Origin: Paraspadella gotoi
Taxonomy: Eukaryota; Chaetognatha
Assembly (NCBI GenBank): GCA_051294375.1
Contig: CM119265.1
Coordinates: forward strand, 20,556,221 to 20,620,220
Reading direction: 5' to 3'
Length of the DNA: 64,000 bases
Shown in pieces: positions 23,648 through 36,073 of the stretch. Each line of letters begins with the position of its first letter. Within the stretch, counting starts at the first letter, position 1. Made by a program: the position numbers and the translations under genes. Under the pieces are notes generated by a model. That model worked only from the letters and a program-made list of their open reading frames with translations, had not been told where the DNA came from and searched no databases.

Positions 23648-23970
23648 CTGTCTTTCTTTACCAATGTAAAATAGGCTGTTTACGTCTTCGATACGACATG
23701 AACAATGTCGATTTTTCATGACGCTCTCGTTCGCAATAACGTCGTCATCCTTCCTTCCGTGATCGTGTCAAATGTCATCGGCTCAGACGTCATTCGATTT
23801 CATCATCATCCTGATCATCATCATCATCATCATCATCAACATCATCGTCGTCGTCGTCGTCGTCGTTGATCGTCACTTTCTTAAATTTCTTTTATTCTTT
23901 TTGTTCTTGTAGTTGATGCTTTTCACTATATTTAAATTACTTTCTTTCTTTCTTTCTTTCTTTCTTTTTT

Positions 23971-24046
<76 letters not shown>

Positions 24047-24398
24047 TTTTTCTTTCTTTCTTTCTTTTTTTCTTTCTTTCTTTCTTTCTTTCTCTCTTTC
24101 TCTCTTTCTTTCTTTCTTTCACTATAACTTCTCACCCTTTTCTCCCCCTTTTCCCCTCAGCGATTCATCCTACGAAGTGAATTCTTCCTAACGAATGATT
24201 TTCTGTAAGGAATGATTTCGTCCTACATTGCAATTTGTCTCTCGGCCCATGCTCATCCTCCTCCTCCTCCTCCTCCTCCTCCTCATTTTCGGTGTTGCAA
24301 TGTCTAGTGATCACAAATGAAAGTTTGCCATGAGGCGAATAAATCTGAGCGAGGAGCGATGAGCTTGACGACGACGACGACATAAACGACGATGGAAA

Positions 24399-24434
<36 letters not shown>

Positions 24435-24600
24435 AGACGACGACGGTTTTCTTAATTAAAATTGACTAAGCTCGTTCCTAACGTTCAACTTTTCTCTAAA
24501 TATTAAAATCTAAATCTTCGCTCGTCTTTGTTTACATTTTTTTTTCCATGCCCCGTCATTTTTTTTCTCTCACTCTAGTCCCGTCTTTATTTTTTTTTCA
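23648..24600. other. Trinucleotide and TTTC repeat region
   Basis: ATC/GTC triplets 23815-23868, TTTC array 23940-24119, CTC array 24258-24285, (GAC)n 24398-24443. No gene recognised. Confidence 0.75.
23940..24119 (+). repeat. (TTTC)n microsatellite
   Basis: About 180 bp of TTTC repeats with rare T or C changes. Confidence 0.97.
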
Positions 24601-24613
24601 AACGTCTGTTCCG

Positions 24614-24657
24614 TTGGCGCCATTTCAAGGATTTTTTGGCGCCTCGTTCGGCGCTAA
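24614..24657. promoter_or_regulatory. Cluster of E2F-like TTGGCGCC motifs
   Basis: TTGGCGCC at 24614-24621 and TTTTTTGGCGCC ending at 24643, followed by a CGGCGCT, within 45 bp of GC-richer sequence. E2F/DP sites have the core TTSGCGC. Confidence 0.3.
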
Positions 24658-24659
24658 AA

Positions 24660-26850
24660 GGAGGAGGGAAGAGGGAAAGGCGAAAGGGGAGGAAGAGGAT
24701 ACGGACAGGGGGGCGCCGGGAAAAAAAAGCGGCGCTCTTTTCCACGAATGCCGCTTCCCGGCGCTTTCGCCTTCTTAAATGCTCCCCCCCCCCCGCGCTC
24801 TCTGCCCATTCGCTCGTTTTACCTAAAAAAAGAGCCGATCGTCTCTGCCCGGCGCGCTTCTCTGCCCGATCCATTTTTTTCATTTCTAAAGCCCGACTCC
24901 TTCGCCCGTCACCTTTTGCCCTCTTTCTTTTTCCTTTGCCCGTCGGTTTGGGCGAGGTCCTCTCGTTCCATCGTTTTATGTCGTCGCCTGATATTCTATC
25001 TCGTTGGTTTTATGGGTTCGATGTGATTCGCCGGTGATACCTTTCCGTCTCACACTCTCTCTCACAGCCCCTACTCACGTTTCCAACCCCCTCTAACCCC
25101 CTTGCGGTCAGCAGAGCTCAGGCGACCTTGTAGGTTCACTGTCCTGACCTGTTGTATTCAGTGACTCTCACTGTCCTTGAAATTAAGTAGAAACGTCAAC
25201 ATCATTTTATATATATAATTATATATTATCCTCTATAGAAAATCCTCTTTCTACTTAAATCAAGTCTCACTTTTTTCATTTCACTCGTTGGCAGCCTTTG
25301 TCACCAAATTCACATCATCTCACGAGGTTCACCATCGCCTTTTCTTTCCATTTGACTCCCTCTCACATTCCAACATTTCTCCCCTCCTTCTCCTCCGCAA
25401 ATCTTTTTCCCAAAAAAATGTCAAATAAAATTTTATAATTTCGTCAAAATATTTCATTAAGAACTTAACTATAATTTATAATAAAGAACTTGAGCTCGTG
25501 AGAGAAAAAAAAATTGCCTAATGTCAAATATCATTTGCCATCGACATTCAACGATAGACATTCCAAAAAAAATCCTTATTTTGGTTCATCTTTTTACTCC
25601 TTTTCTTTCTTTCCTTCTGTTTTCTCTCCATATCTCATCCTCCTCTTCCTCCTCCTCCTCCTCCTCCTCCTCGAATTTTTTCTCCATTGCATCTGCAATG
25701 TGTCCAAAATCCAAGGGCCATTGAGGACGGAGGCCCATTGTTTCTGCAGCAGTTTTCCCTCGAATTGCCGTTGGTTATGGCGGCGTCGAATGCAATTCCA
25801 ACGGCGCCGCGTCGAGGATGGAGAAGGCAGTTCCCAACCGAACACCGTTTCGGAGAGAGAAATAGAGAGAGAGAGAGACACGCCCTTTTTAAAATAATCT
25901 CTCTCTCTCTCTCTNNNNNNNNNNNNNNNNNNNNNNNNNNNNNNNNNNNNNNNNNNNNNNNNNNNNNNNNNNNNNNNNNNNNNNNNNNNNNNNNNNNNNN
26001 NNNNNNNNNNNNNNNNNNNNNNNNNNNNNNNNNNNNNNNNNNNNNNNNNNNNNNNNNNNNNNNNNNNNNNNNNNNNNNNNNNNNNNNNNNNNNNNNNNNN
26101 CCACCCTAGCTACCCAAAATCCACATTTTTTCCCCCTCGTGGCGACTAATGCCACCGTTTTTACCATAATGGTCCGGCGACTAATGCCAGCGAAGGCGCG
26201 AATGCCACCCCGAGGGCCCTCGAAAAAATTTATTCTTCTCAACTTAAGTCGAGATTTGGTCGAAAGACTCACTTTTTTTTTTTGAAAAATCGAGAGAAAA
26301 AAAGGTGAGGGTGAGGAACGGTTTCTTTCTTTTTTCTTTCTTTTTTTTGAATGAGAGAGGTGGGTCGAGGATCGCTTTTGGGTGTGGGGGGAGACTTTGG
26401 TTGAATGTGGCGGAATTTGAGAAATGACCAAATTTGGTCACAGAATCGCGTTTGGGAGGCTTTAGAAATGAGCATTTAAACAGANNNNNNNNNNNNNNNN
26501 NNNNNNNNNNNNNNNNNNNNNNNNNNNNNNNNNNNNNNNNNNNNNNNNNNNNNNNNNNNNNNNNNNNNNNNNNNNNNNNNNNNNNNNNNNNNNNNNNNNN
26601 NNNGAGAGAGAGAGAGAGAGAGAGAGAGCTCATATTTTTCCCTCGGCACATATTTCCACCCGAAAATAAAAAAGTTTTCTCGCGACCGGATTTTTTATTT
26701 CTGATTTAATTCTAAAAATAGAAACGCGCGAATTTTTTATTTCGAGCTCGCATACGAAACGAAAAATAGGGTGTTGGTTTCGATTCTGATGGTTTTTTTC
26801 GTTGCTTTCATTGCATCCACCAATGTGTCAATTTTCGTCATTGAACTATC
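24660..26850. other. Non-coding region, partly GC-rich, with gaps
   Basis: GC-rich 24660-25030, AT-rich 25180-25560, CTC array 25638-25672, gaps 25915-26100 (preceded by CT) and 26485-26603 (followed by GA). Frames here are short and unconvincing. Confidence 0.6.
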
Positions 26851-26916
26851 GATCGAATACTTCGGACGCCATCGACCGACGGCGACCGAACATCTGCTCC
26901 GTTGTCGTCACGTCAC

Positions 26917-26959
26917 GTCACGTGATCCGGCGACGACGACGATCGCCGAGTCACGTGAC
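26917..26959. promoter_or_regulatory. Paired palindromic E-boxes (CACGTG)
   Basis: GTCACGTGAT at 26917-26926 and GTCACGTGAC at 26950-26959 are 33 bp apart, about three helical turns, in CpG-rich sequence and preceded by further CACGT repeats. GTCACGTGAC is the preferred site of USF/MITF/TFEB-type factors. Confidence 0.4.
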
Positions 26960-28346
26960 TGGCGAAGGTCGGGGGTCAGAATCGGATGGCGACAAATTGG
27001 GCGGCCGAAGGGGCGAGGAAAAACCCGAAGAAAACAGGCGGGCAAAACAANNNNNNNNNNNNNNNNNNNNNNNNNNNNNNNNNNNNNNNNNNNNNNNNNN
27101 NNNNNNNNNNNNNNNNNNNNNNNNNNNNNNNNNNNNNNNNNNNNNNNNNNNNNNNNNNNNNNNNNNNNNNNNNNNNNNNNNNNNNNNNNNNNNNNNNNNN
27201 NNNNNNNNNNNNNNNNNNNNNNNNNNNNNNNNNNNNNNNNNNNNNNNNNNNNNNNNNNNNNNNNNNNNNNNNNNNNNNNNNNNNNNNNNNNNNTCGCATT
27301 CTCGCACGCACGAGACGGCGAGGGAACTCGTAAAGGACTGCATAACGCCGCATGTCTCGTCATGCGTCTCTGTCTCCTCCTCCTCCTCCTCCTTCTCCTC
27401 CTCCTCCTCGTTCTCTCGTCTTGATTTATGGTGCAGATTTAAAATCCTGTGGATAGACAGAGACTCTGACCCATGCGAAGAGGGCGGAGGGGGTGAAGGG
27501 TAGTGGAGGGTAGTAGATGGAGTGGGCGGTGTGGGCGAGGCTGCAGTTGTTGGGCGAGCGGTGAAGGGGGCGGCAGAAAAGGGTAAGGTGGCTGGTTGGG
27601 TCAAATTGGGTGAAGGAAGGGTCGAGGGTTCGAGACGTCGATAACTTTTGACGCCACTTGTTTTGCTCGTTTGACGCGATGCCGGTGGCGCCGAATCTCC
27701 ACCGTTGAAAGCGCCCTCTACCGAATTTTTGACGCCGGACTAAACCGGAAGAATCGGTGTTTCAGATGGCGTCGTTTTATTGTTAATGGATTAACTGTCA
27801 CCTTTTGGAGCATTACTAATCCAAATCAATACGTATTTGCCTCTGAAGTTAAGAGTCTCTTCTCATTGAAGAGAGAATTTCCATCCTTTTCTCGATGACG
27901 CACAATCCCTGCTCTTCCATTCTTCTTTCCTTCTTTCGTCGCCCATCGTCAAACTCATCGGCCTCGTTTTCGTTGCTAAGGAGCCGTAACGGACGCGAAC
28001 AAACGCGTCGTCGTTGCTAAGGACCCAAATATGTTGGTTTTAGAATATGACGCCCACGCCTTGTCGCTCGGTGACGATATGAAGAGTGAGAGAGAGGGAG
28101 AGAGAGAGAGAGAGAGAGAGGAGAGCAGAGAGGGAGAGAGTAGAAGAGAGGAGAGAGAGAGAGAGAGATATGAACGAACCGTTGTCCGTCATGCTCCTTT
28201 CCGTCACGCTCTTTTTGTCTCGCTCGTATTTCGACACGCTTTCATCCGCCACGGTTTTTTTGTCACGGTTGTCGCGTCGTTCTCGGCGCTTCCGCCGTGA
28301 CGGGCGTGTCGAAAGCGCCACGCGAGAGCCTCCGCGACGTGGACCA

Positions 28347-28354
28347 TGACGTCA
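28347..28354. promoter_or_regulatory. Consensus CRE (TGACGTCA)
   Basis: Exact palindromic CREB/ATF site in GC-rich sequence, with an ACGTCA half site about 15 bp downstream. Confidence 0.35.
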
Positions 28355-28370
28355 TAATCGAGGGACGTCA

Positions 28371-30017
28371 AGCGTAACTCTTTTTTTTGGTTGGGGGGGG
28401 AGGTGAAAAAATTGGGGACGGGGAGCGTCGACTGTCGGGAAATTCGGAGATGAAATAGTTGAGAGACAGCGATATGACGATGCTATGATAGAGCGAGCTA
28501 ATGACGGATTGACGAAATACTCATTGCTCTCTCTCCTCTTCTCTTCTCTCTCATCTCCTCGTCTCTCTGCTCTCTCTCTCTACTCCTACTCCTTCTCTCT
28601 CCTCTCTCTCTACTCTTGCTTCCTCTCATATCTACATAAAATTGTACACGACTACTTCAATGCACCATNNNNNNNNNNNNNNNNNNNNNNNNNNNNNNNN
28701 NNNNNNNNNNNNNNNNNNNNAGAGAGAGAGAGATGGGGAGGGAGAGGTGGTGACGACAGGGTAAGATTGGTAAGTGATTCGCGTCCATATGATATGGGGA
28801 GTATTTAATATGGAAAGGATAATAGGAGGACGATGTGACATGATCCGAGGAGAGAGGTGAAGATTTGCGAAGCGAAAAAACTAATTATGCGAAAGATTCG
28901 ATATTATATTGGCGGAGGAGGAAGAGGAGGAAGAAAACTAAGAAGACAAAGAAAATAAAGAAAAGAGGAAAGAGAAAATTGTGGGTGGATACGGAAGAGG
29001 GCGTGGCCCGAGGCCTAATTCTTGACCGAAAGGGGAAGAGTGACCAAAAAACCGGTCGTCATTTTCGACAATCAATTCCGCCCTCAAATCCTCTTCCTCT
29101 TGCTTCTCCGCCCCGCCTCCTTCGACTTCTCCTCCTCCAATTTGAAACTTACTTTTTTAGACTCTACCATTTCCTTACCCATTACTATCTACCTCGATCA
29201 AATAGTATCAATCATCAAGTTTTCCTTACTCCCCTTTCACCCTCCCAATCATTTTCTCTCACTTTCGCCAAGCATCCCCCATCAAAACACCAATCAACTC
29301 GTCCTCGTACCCAAGCTACGATCGGCAATTCTTCATTCCGCAGCCCCCCCCCCCACCCGCCCCTTTTCTCTGTCTCATGCATCGATCTCGTTTTTATGAC
29401 GGCGATAACCCTACGTCATCCGGATTTCCGCCTATTGGCCTATTTACATCCGGGGTCTTTTTGTTTACATCCCTCGATTGCCTCGTAATCGGTTCGTCTG
29501 ATTTCGGCGGCCAAAGTCTCGCGCGCTTTTTTTTTTTTTTTCGTCTTCGAACGTAAATCAACGGGGAATGAGATGGAGGGCGAAGCGAGATTTTCCGAGG
29601 GCTTCGATCGAAAGCGGTTGTGGACAAAGCCATCGCTTTCTCTGATTCTGTGACTTTGTGATTTTTCTATAATTGCAAACTACTATCAAATCTCTTTATT
29701 GTTACTTCGTTGCATTTCTCTCCAGCCTCTTCGTTTTCTCCCTCGTGCCTTCAGCTCCATGCGACTCTTTCTTTCCTCGCACCAAAAAATATAGTTGATG
29801 GCTTTGGACAAACTTCGCCGTATGGACGAGTTTAGACCCTCGAGTCTCGACGCGGATAAATCGTCGTTGTCATCGTCGTCGTTGTCACTGTCGGCGTAGT
29901 CAGCGTCGTGATCATTCACCCATGTTCGAATTATGTGAACTCATACTCATTCCATGGATCACGCATGTTACACGCTCTCTCTCTCCTCTCTCTTTGGCCT
30001 CGTTGACGTTATTATTT

Positions 30018-30060
<43 letters not shown>

Positions 30061-31932
30061 GGGCTTTTTTTATTGTGAAATTGAAAGTGACACCTGATGA
30101 GCGTCGAGTGAGATACGATGTGAGACGACGCGAGTCTCCTTTCGAGCGAGACGCCGTCCAATNNNNNNNNNNNNNNNNNNNNNNNNNNNNNNNNNNNNNN
30201 NNNNNNNNNNNNNNNNNNNNNNNNNNNNNNNNNNNNNNNNNNNNNNNNNNNNNNNNNNNNNNNNNNNNNNGAGTGACTGAGTGAGGTTTGCCGATCGCAT
30301 TTTACGATGAGTTAAAAAGAGGAAGAAAACATTTAAATTTGATCTTGTTGGCCGTGGTTGCTTACGAGAGATTTCTATTCACCATACGGTTAAAATTTCG
30401 AATCAAGTTTTTTTTAAAAAGACTTTTAATGAAAAAATATTTTTCTTCATAGATTTCCCTATCTGAAACCTCAGCCCCTTCCCGTCCAAAAAAAAAAAAA
30501 AAAACACATCCGACGAGGGAATGCGGTATTGACAAGGGTTTTGATAACCCTTTCCCGAGCTTCGCAAAAAAAAAAAGAAGAGAGAAAGAATCGTGAAAAA
30601 TGGATTTTTCGCATCATTAATAAAAAAAGGCAAAAATTTATCTGCCCTCCATTAATCACCCTCAGTCGCTCCCTCAAATCTTTNNNNNNNNNNNNNNNNN
30701 NNNNNNNNNNNNNNNNNNNNNNNNNNNNNNNNNNNNNNNNNNNNNNNNNNNNNNNNNNNNNNNNNNNNNNNNNNNNNNNNNNNNNNNNNNNNNNNNNNNN
30801 NNNNNNNNNNNNNNNNNNNNNNNNNNNNNNNNNNNNNNNNNNNNNNNNNNNNNNNNNNNNNNNNNNNNNNNNNNNNNNNNNNNNNNNNNNNNNNNNNNNN
30901 NNNNNNNNNNNNNNNNNNNNNNNNNNNNNNNNNNNNNNNNNNNNNNNNNNNNNNNNNNNNNNNNNNNNNNNNNNNNNNNNNNNNNCCCCTTACGACGCCG
31001 GCCGCCTCGCCCTCTTTCGCAGCGCCCTCCGTCGACCCTCCCGTCTTTTGTTGTATCAAAACAAATTTCAAACAGAAGACAAAAATCTCCCGTTTTTTTT
31101 TTATGAAAAAAACATTTTTTTCTTCCTTTTTTTAAATTTGTTATTTTACTCTTTAATAAAAAGAGGAAAAGTTTGCGTCAAAATTTTTTTTGACGAAAAA
31201 AGATGCCTCGGCGACGGCGTCTCTCTTTTTTTTAAGACGCGGGCGACGGAATGACGCGAGCGCCACTTCCGGTCTGAGTAGGCGGTTCCCTTGAAGGAGG
31301 TTTTTTTGAGAATTTGAGGAATTCGGTTTCAGCAGATACGAAGTCATTAGTAGAGAGATTTTTTTAAATTAATTCAGAAATTAAAGCCTTTTCTAATAAT
31401 TTTATAGAGTAATTTCATTCAAATTGATTTACTTTTTCAGAGATTGTTAAAAATTGTATCGTATTCTTTACGAAAGTTTGTTGTAGAAGCGAATAAATTA
31501 TCTTTGAGAAGTTTTTCTCTGAAGAAGATGAGTAGTTTTTTTCCTTCGCGAATCTCAGAGAAAGAAAATTGTCTGGGGACTTTAGTTCAAGGTGATGTCA
31601 AAAAAANNNNNNNNNNNNNNNNNNNNNNNNNNNNNNNNNNNNNNNNNNNNNNNNNNNNNNNNNNNNNNNNNNNNNNNNNNNNNNNNNNNNNNNNNNNNNN
31701 NNNNNNNNNNNNNNNNNNNNNNNNNNNNNNNNNNNNNNNNNNNNNNNNNNNNNNNNNNNNNNNNNNNNNNNNNNNNNNNNNNNNNNNNNNNNNNNNNNNN
31801 NNNNNNNNNNNNNNNNNNNNNNTTAAAAATACACGTTAGATTTCATTTTAAAGTGAAACGTTGAAAAATGACGAAAAAAAAAAGAACTTGGAAATGTTTG
31901 CGGTAAGTTCGGCGTTGTTTCTAGCTTTTTCG

Positions 31933-31964
<32 letters not shown>

Positions 31965-33318
31965 GTCTCGACTTAACAATTTTATGACGCAGCAAAAAAA
32001 AAAAATAATAAAAATTTAAAATAAAAAGAATCGATTGAATAGTTTTTTTTTATTCGCTTGTCAACCTGAGTTCTCTTTTCTTCTCTTTTCTTCTCTTTTC
32101 TTCTCCTTCAAAAAGTCTTGNNNNNNNNNNNNNNNNNNNNNNNNNNNNNNNNNNNNNNNNNNNNNNNNNNNNNNNNNNNNNNNNNNNNNNNNNNNNNNNN
32201 NNNNNNNNNNNNNNNNNNNNNNNNNNNNNNNNNNNNNNNNNNNNNNNNNNNNNNNNNNNNNNNNNNNNNNNNNNNNNNNNNNNNNNNNNNNNNNNNNNNN
32301 NNNNNNNNNNNNNNNNNNNNNNNNNNNNNNNNNNNNAAAAAAAAGAAAAATTTGCTCCCGTGACTTTTTTTTTACTCCAGCGACGACGTTCGCTCCAACG
32401 ACCGCCAACCACCGCCCGTTTTTTAAACCCCGTCCGACCACTGCTTCCTCTCTGCTTTTGACTCCTGTCAGCGGGTCAAGCTTCATAAAACTCCTATTTG
32501 TTATTCGTCCTAAAGGNNNNNNNNNNNNNNNNNNNNNNNNNNNNNNNNNNNNNNNNNNNNNNNNNNNNNNNNNNNNNNNNNNNNNNNNNNNNNNNNNNNN
32601 NNNNNNNNNNNNNNNNNNNNNNNNNNNNNNNNNNNNNNNNNNNNNNNNNNGGGGGGGAAAGGGAAAGAAAAAAATTTGGATCAAAGAGACAAGAAAGAGT
32701 TTATAAATTACGAAATAGAACAGAAGTTTAGAAATAAAACCGGTTGAATAAATCTTTAATTAAAGNNNNNNNNNNNNNNNNNNNNNNNNNNNNNNNNNNN
32801 NNNNNNNNNNNNNNNNNNNNNNNNNNNNNNNNNNNNNNNNNNNNNNNNNNNNNNNNNNNNNNNNNNNNNNNNNNNNNNNNNNNNNNNNNNNNNNNNNNNN
32901 NNNNNNNNNNNNNNNNNNNNNNNNNNNNNNNNNNNNNNNNNNNNNNNNNNNNNNNNNNNNNNNNNNNNNNNNNNNNNNNNNNNNNNNNNNNNNNNNNNNN
33001 NNNNNNNNNNNNNNNNNNNNNNNNNNNNNNNNNNNNNNNNNNNNNNNNNNNNNNNNNNNNNNNNNNNNNNNNNNNNNNNNNNNNNNNNNNNNNNNNNNNN
33101 NNNNNNNNNNNNNNNNNNNNNNNNNNNNNNNNNNNGACGACAAAAAACCTTTTTTGTCGATTTTTTCAGAAATCTGTATTCTATTTTATTTTTATACTTG
33201 GAAGGGATCGAGATGAGACAAATAAATAAACCATATCTCAATTTGTATTTTTAAAAGTTTAAATTCGAGGAATTTAACAATTCTTTTTTTTTCTTTCGTC
33301 ATTGAAAATCTAACTCGA
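28371..33318. other. Gap-rich non-coding region
   Basis: Gaps at 28669-28720, 30163-30270, 30684-30985, 31607-31822, 32121-32336, 32517-32650 and 32766-33135. (GTC)n at 30017-30060 and 31932-31970. The open frame from 28865 to 29488 begins at a non-ATG codon and has simple composition, so it is not called. Confidence 0.65.
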
Positions 33319-33530
33319 CCAATCGGAGAGAATCTAAAGAGCGTCGTCGACGTAACGATGGGAATTCGGGAGATTGCATCACGAAAAAAAACCCTCACGT
33401 GTGAATGGTGGAGATAAAAATCATCTGATTGGTCCAGATCAAATCTTTCGATTGGTCGAAATCGGTTGAGATCTTATCTCCACTTTTATAAAGAGTTGAG
33501 AGATCGTCCGAGATTCGGTGCTTCTCTCGC
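33319..33530 (+). promoter_or_regulatory. Candidate core promoter: CCAAT boxes plus TATA box
   Basis: CCAAT at 33319-33323, inverted CCAAT (ATTGG) at 33428-33432 and 33451-33455, and TATAAAG starting at 33487 lie in order. The two close CCAAT boxes are 23 bp apart and sit 36-59 bp upstream of the TATA box, a classic arrangement for an NF-Y bound promoter. Transcription would start near 33515-33520. An E-box (CACGTG, about 33396) and GATA-type AGATAA motifs lie between. It is about 5.9 kb upstream of the first recognised RRM exon on the same strand, so it could drive a transcript of this gene (inference). Confidence 0.45.
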
Positions 33531-33554
33531 GTCCGACCGAAATTCCCAAAGAGA

Positions 33555-33605
33555 CGTCGTCATCATCATCGTTATCGTCGTCGTCGTCGTCGTCGTCGTC
33601 GTCTC
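33555..33605 (+). repeat. (GTC)n trinucleotide array
   Basis: GTC/ATC triplets just downstream of the candidate TATA promoter, so possibly in its 5' UTR. Confidence 0.92.
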
Positions 33606-33689
33606 TGTCCCTGTCGCCATCAACTGCAATCAGCATCCTATTCACAGTTGGGAAGCAACCATTGAAGATTTTCCGCAATACGTGTTTTT

Positions 33690-35055
33690 CTCTCTTCTCT
33701 CTCTCCTCTCCGTCTCTTCTCTCTCTCTCCCTCTCTCTCTGGCTCTCTCTCCTCTCTCTCGAATCCCCCATCCCTTCTCTCTCTCTCTCTCTCTCTCATC
33801 TCTCAGCTCTCTCTTCCCTTCCTCATTTCCCCTTCTTCTCCGTATTACCACCTAACTTTTCCGCTCCTACTCCTATTTTTGTAGCATGCTCCAGATCCCC
33901 AGTATATAGTAATGACGTTTTTCATTATTCATAAACAAACAATTGTTGACTGGAATTCTTGATAATTCACTTCGGCAAACGTGATTCTTCCTCTTCGTCT
34001 CTCCCCTTTTCTCATTCCTCCCACCTTCACCTTTGCTAGCAAAAAAAAATAGAAAAGAGAAATAGTCAAAAAGAGAGATAGAGAGAGAGAGAGAGAGAGG
34101 GGAAAAAAAAGAGGTTTCGTTGTTATTGCAGGTTTTATGCTCTTTTTTTATTGCTTCCTTCCCCTCGTTTCTTTTGTTTCTTCCTCAACGGTTCGCCCTC
34201 GTTTTCGCCCTTTGCCGCCAGATGTCGGTTTCTTCGAGCTCAAGTTTTTTTTTTGTAAAATAAAAGAACGTTTCTCGGGCGAACGGGAATCGAGGTGATT
34301 GAAAGAGACGAATCACCAGAGTCGTTCACTGACGGGTTCTCTCCTTGTCGGGAAGAACAGGATTGGCTTCAGCGCCACCAGTTAATTGACGGATAATTCC
34401 GCGTGAGACCCCTACGATCATACCAGTCCGATTTCAAAAAGATTATTCTCTAAACTCGATTTCGAGATGATCCGTTTCTATCACCGATTTTTACTTTCAC
34501 TCTTGTCTCAGATTGCATAGTCGCACAGTCGCACAGTCGCACAGTTGCGCAGTCGCGTCGTCACGGTTTTTCAAAGCGTGAAATGTTGTGGTTTCCGGTC
34601 GGATGCTGACGGAAACTCAAACTTGGTTCTTTGCCACGATTTTCATTCGCGTGAAGAGTTTAGCGCAACAAAAAAGTGAAGCCATTTGACGAGGGGAAGG
34701 GGGGAAGGAAGGGGGGGAAGTGGGAGGCGCGGGATGAGGGGAAGAATATATATGAGTTATATAAAAGAGATTACTTAATGATAAGGAATTATGGTGTTTC
34801 ATTCTTGTCATTTCTTAGACTTTCTTTTTATTTTCAATTTTAAACAAATATTAAAATCAAAAATTTAAGAAGAAAAATCTTTGACGAAAAAGAAGCAATC
34901 CTCACCGCCATATCTTGCCTTGCCGCCAAGTTCATGCCATGTCTTGCCTTGTCGTAAACTTCATGCCATGTCCTTCGACGAAAAAGAATGGATTCGTAAT
35001 TGTCGAGGCTAAAAATAGTTTTTACTTTCCTTCTTACCTCATTTCTTTTCACGCA

Positions 35056-35093
<38 letters not shown>

Positions 35094-36068
35094 NNNNNNN
35101 NNNNNNNNNNNNNNNNNNNNNNNNNNNNNNNNNNNNNNNNNNNNNNNNNNNNNNNNNNNNNNNNNNNNNNNNNNNNNNNNNNNNNNNNNNNNNNNNNNNN
35201 NNNNNNNNNNNNNNNNNNNNNNNNNNNNNNNNNNNNNNNNNNNNNNNNNNNNNNNNNNNNNNTCTCTCTCTCTCCCCCGCGTCTCTGTCTCCATTCAACT
35301 TTCCATTTCCCGATTTTCAAGGCGACTGAATTCCATCTTCGCCCGAGTCGACGTCGTCTCTAGACTTCCTTTTAGAAACGCAAAAAAAAGTCCGAATAAC
35401 TTCGAAGAAAAAAAAATAGAGAGAGAGGCCACGGATTTATTAATATTTTCATTTTTTTTGACAATCCGGCCTTTTTTTCCTTTTTTTTTTCTCGCATCTC
35501 CTTTTTGATTTCCTCGTTGACTCTTCTTCTTTTTCCTTTTTCCTTTTTTTTCTTTCCCTCCTTTTCCACTTCTCTCCTTCTTTCCTGGCTTTTCTTTTTC
35601 ATTATCATTTACATCCAATTTTAATCCATTCTTTTTTCTGGTTACTCTCGTATAGTTTTCTTTTTTATTTTCTCTCTTTTCTTTGTCGCTTTTCCTTGAC
35701 TCATTACTCTTTCCTTTTTCTTTTCCTCCCCTTTTCCCCTTTTCCTTTTTCTCCTCGAAAAGAAAAGGTTAAAAAGTCTGGCGACTTTGGTCTCCTCGAC
35801 GTCTTCGTTGTTGTTGTCGTCGTCGTCGTCGTAGTCGTCGTCGTTTGTGTTTTTTGTTGCACGAAATCGTTTTTCAATTTCTTTTGTTTTTCTCCTCTAA
35901 AAAGTCGCGACCCTTCCTTCCCTCTCTCTCTCTCTCTCTCCTTCTCTCGCTCTTCCCTCTCTCTCTCTCATCTCATCTCTCTCTCTCATCTCTCTCTCCC
36001 TCCTCCTCCTTCTCTCTCTTTCTCTCCTCCTCTCTTCTCATCTCTCTCTTCTCGATTTTTTATTCTTC
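33690..36068. other. Non-coding region with CT tracts and one gap
   Basis: CT-rich 33690-33825, GA 34078-34100, 8-bp minisatellite 34519-34558, gap 35094-35262 flanked by (TC)n, (GTC)n 35808-35845, CT-rich 35920-36055. No gene recognised. Confidence 0.65.
34519..34558 (+). repeat. 8-bp minisatellite (AGTCGCAC)
   Basis: Five head-to-tail units; the last two are changed to AGTTGCGC and AGTCGCGT. Confidence 0.93.
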
Positions 36069-36073
36069 AGAGT

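Larger units (their letters stand above)
26860..28370. other. CpG-rich region with regulatory-looking motifs
   Basis: CpG-rich sequence around a gap (27051-27293), with paired E-boxes, two CGTTGCTAAGGA copies (27971-27982, 28012-28023; RFX half-site-like), a CTC array, a GA tract at 28085-28170 and a CRE. It may be a promoter or enhancer region; no exon is identifiable. Confidence 0.4.

Noticed and set aside
28865-29488. 207-codon open frame on the + strand, longest without gaps
   Set aside because: It begins at a TTG, its composition is Lys/Arg-rich then Pro/Ser/Leu-rich from simple sequence, and it shows no domain or splice support.
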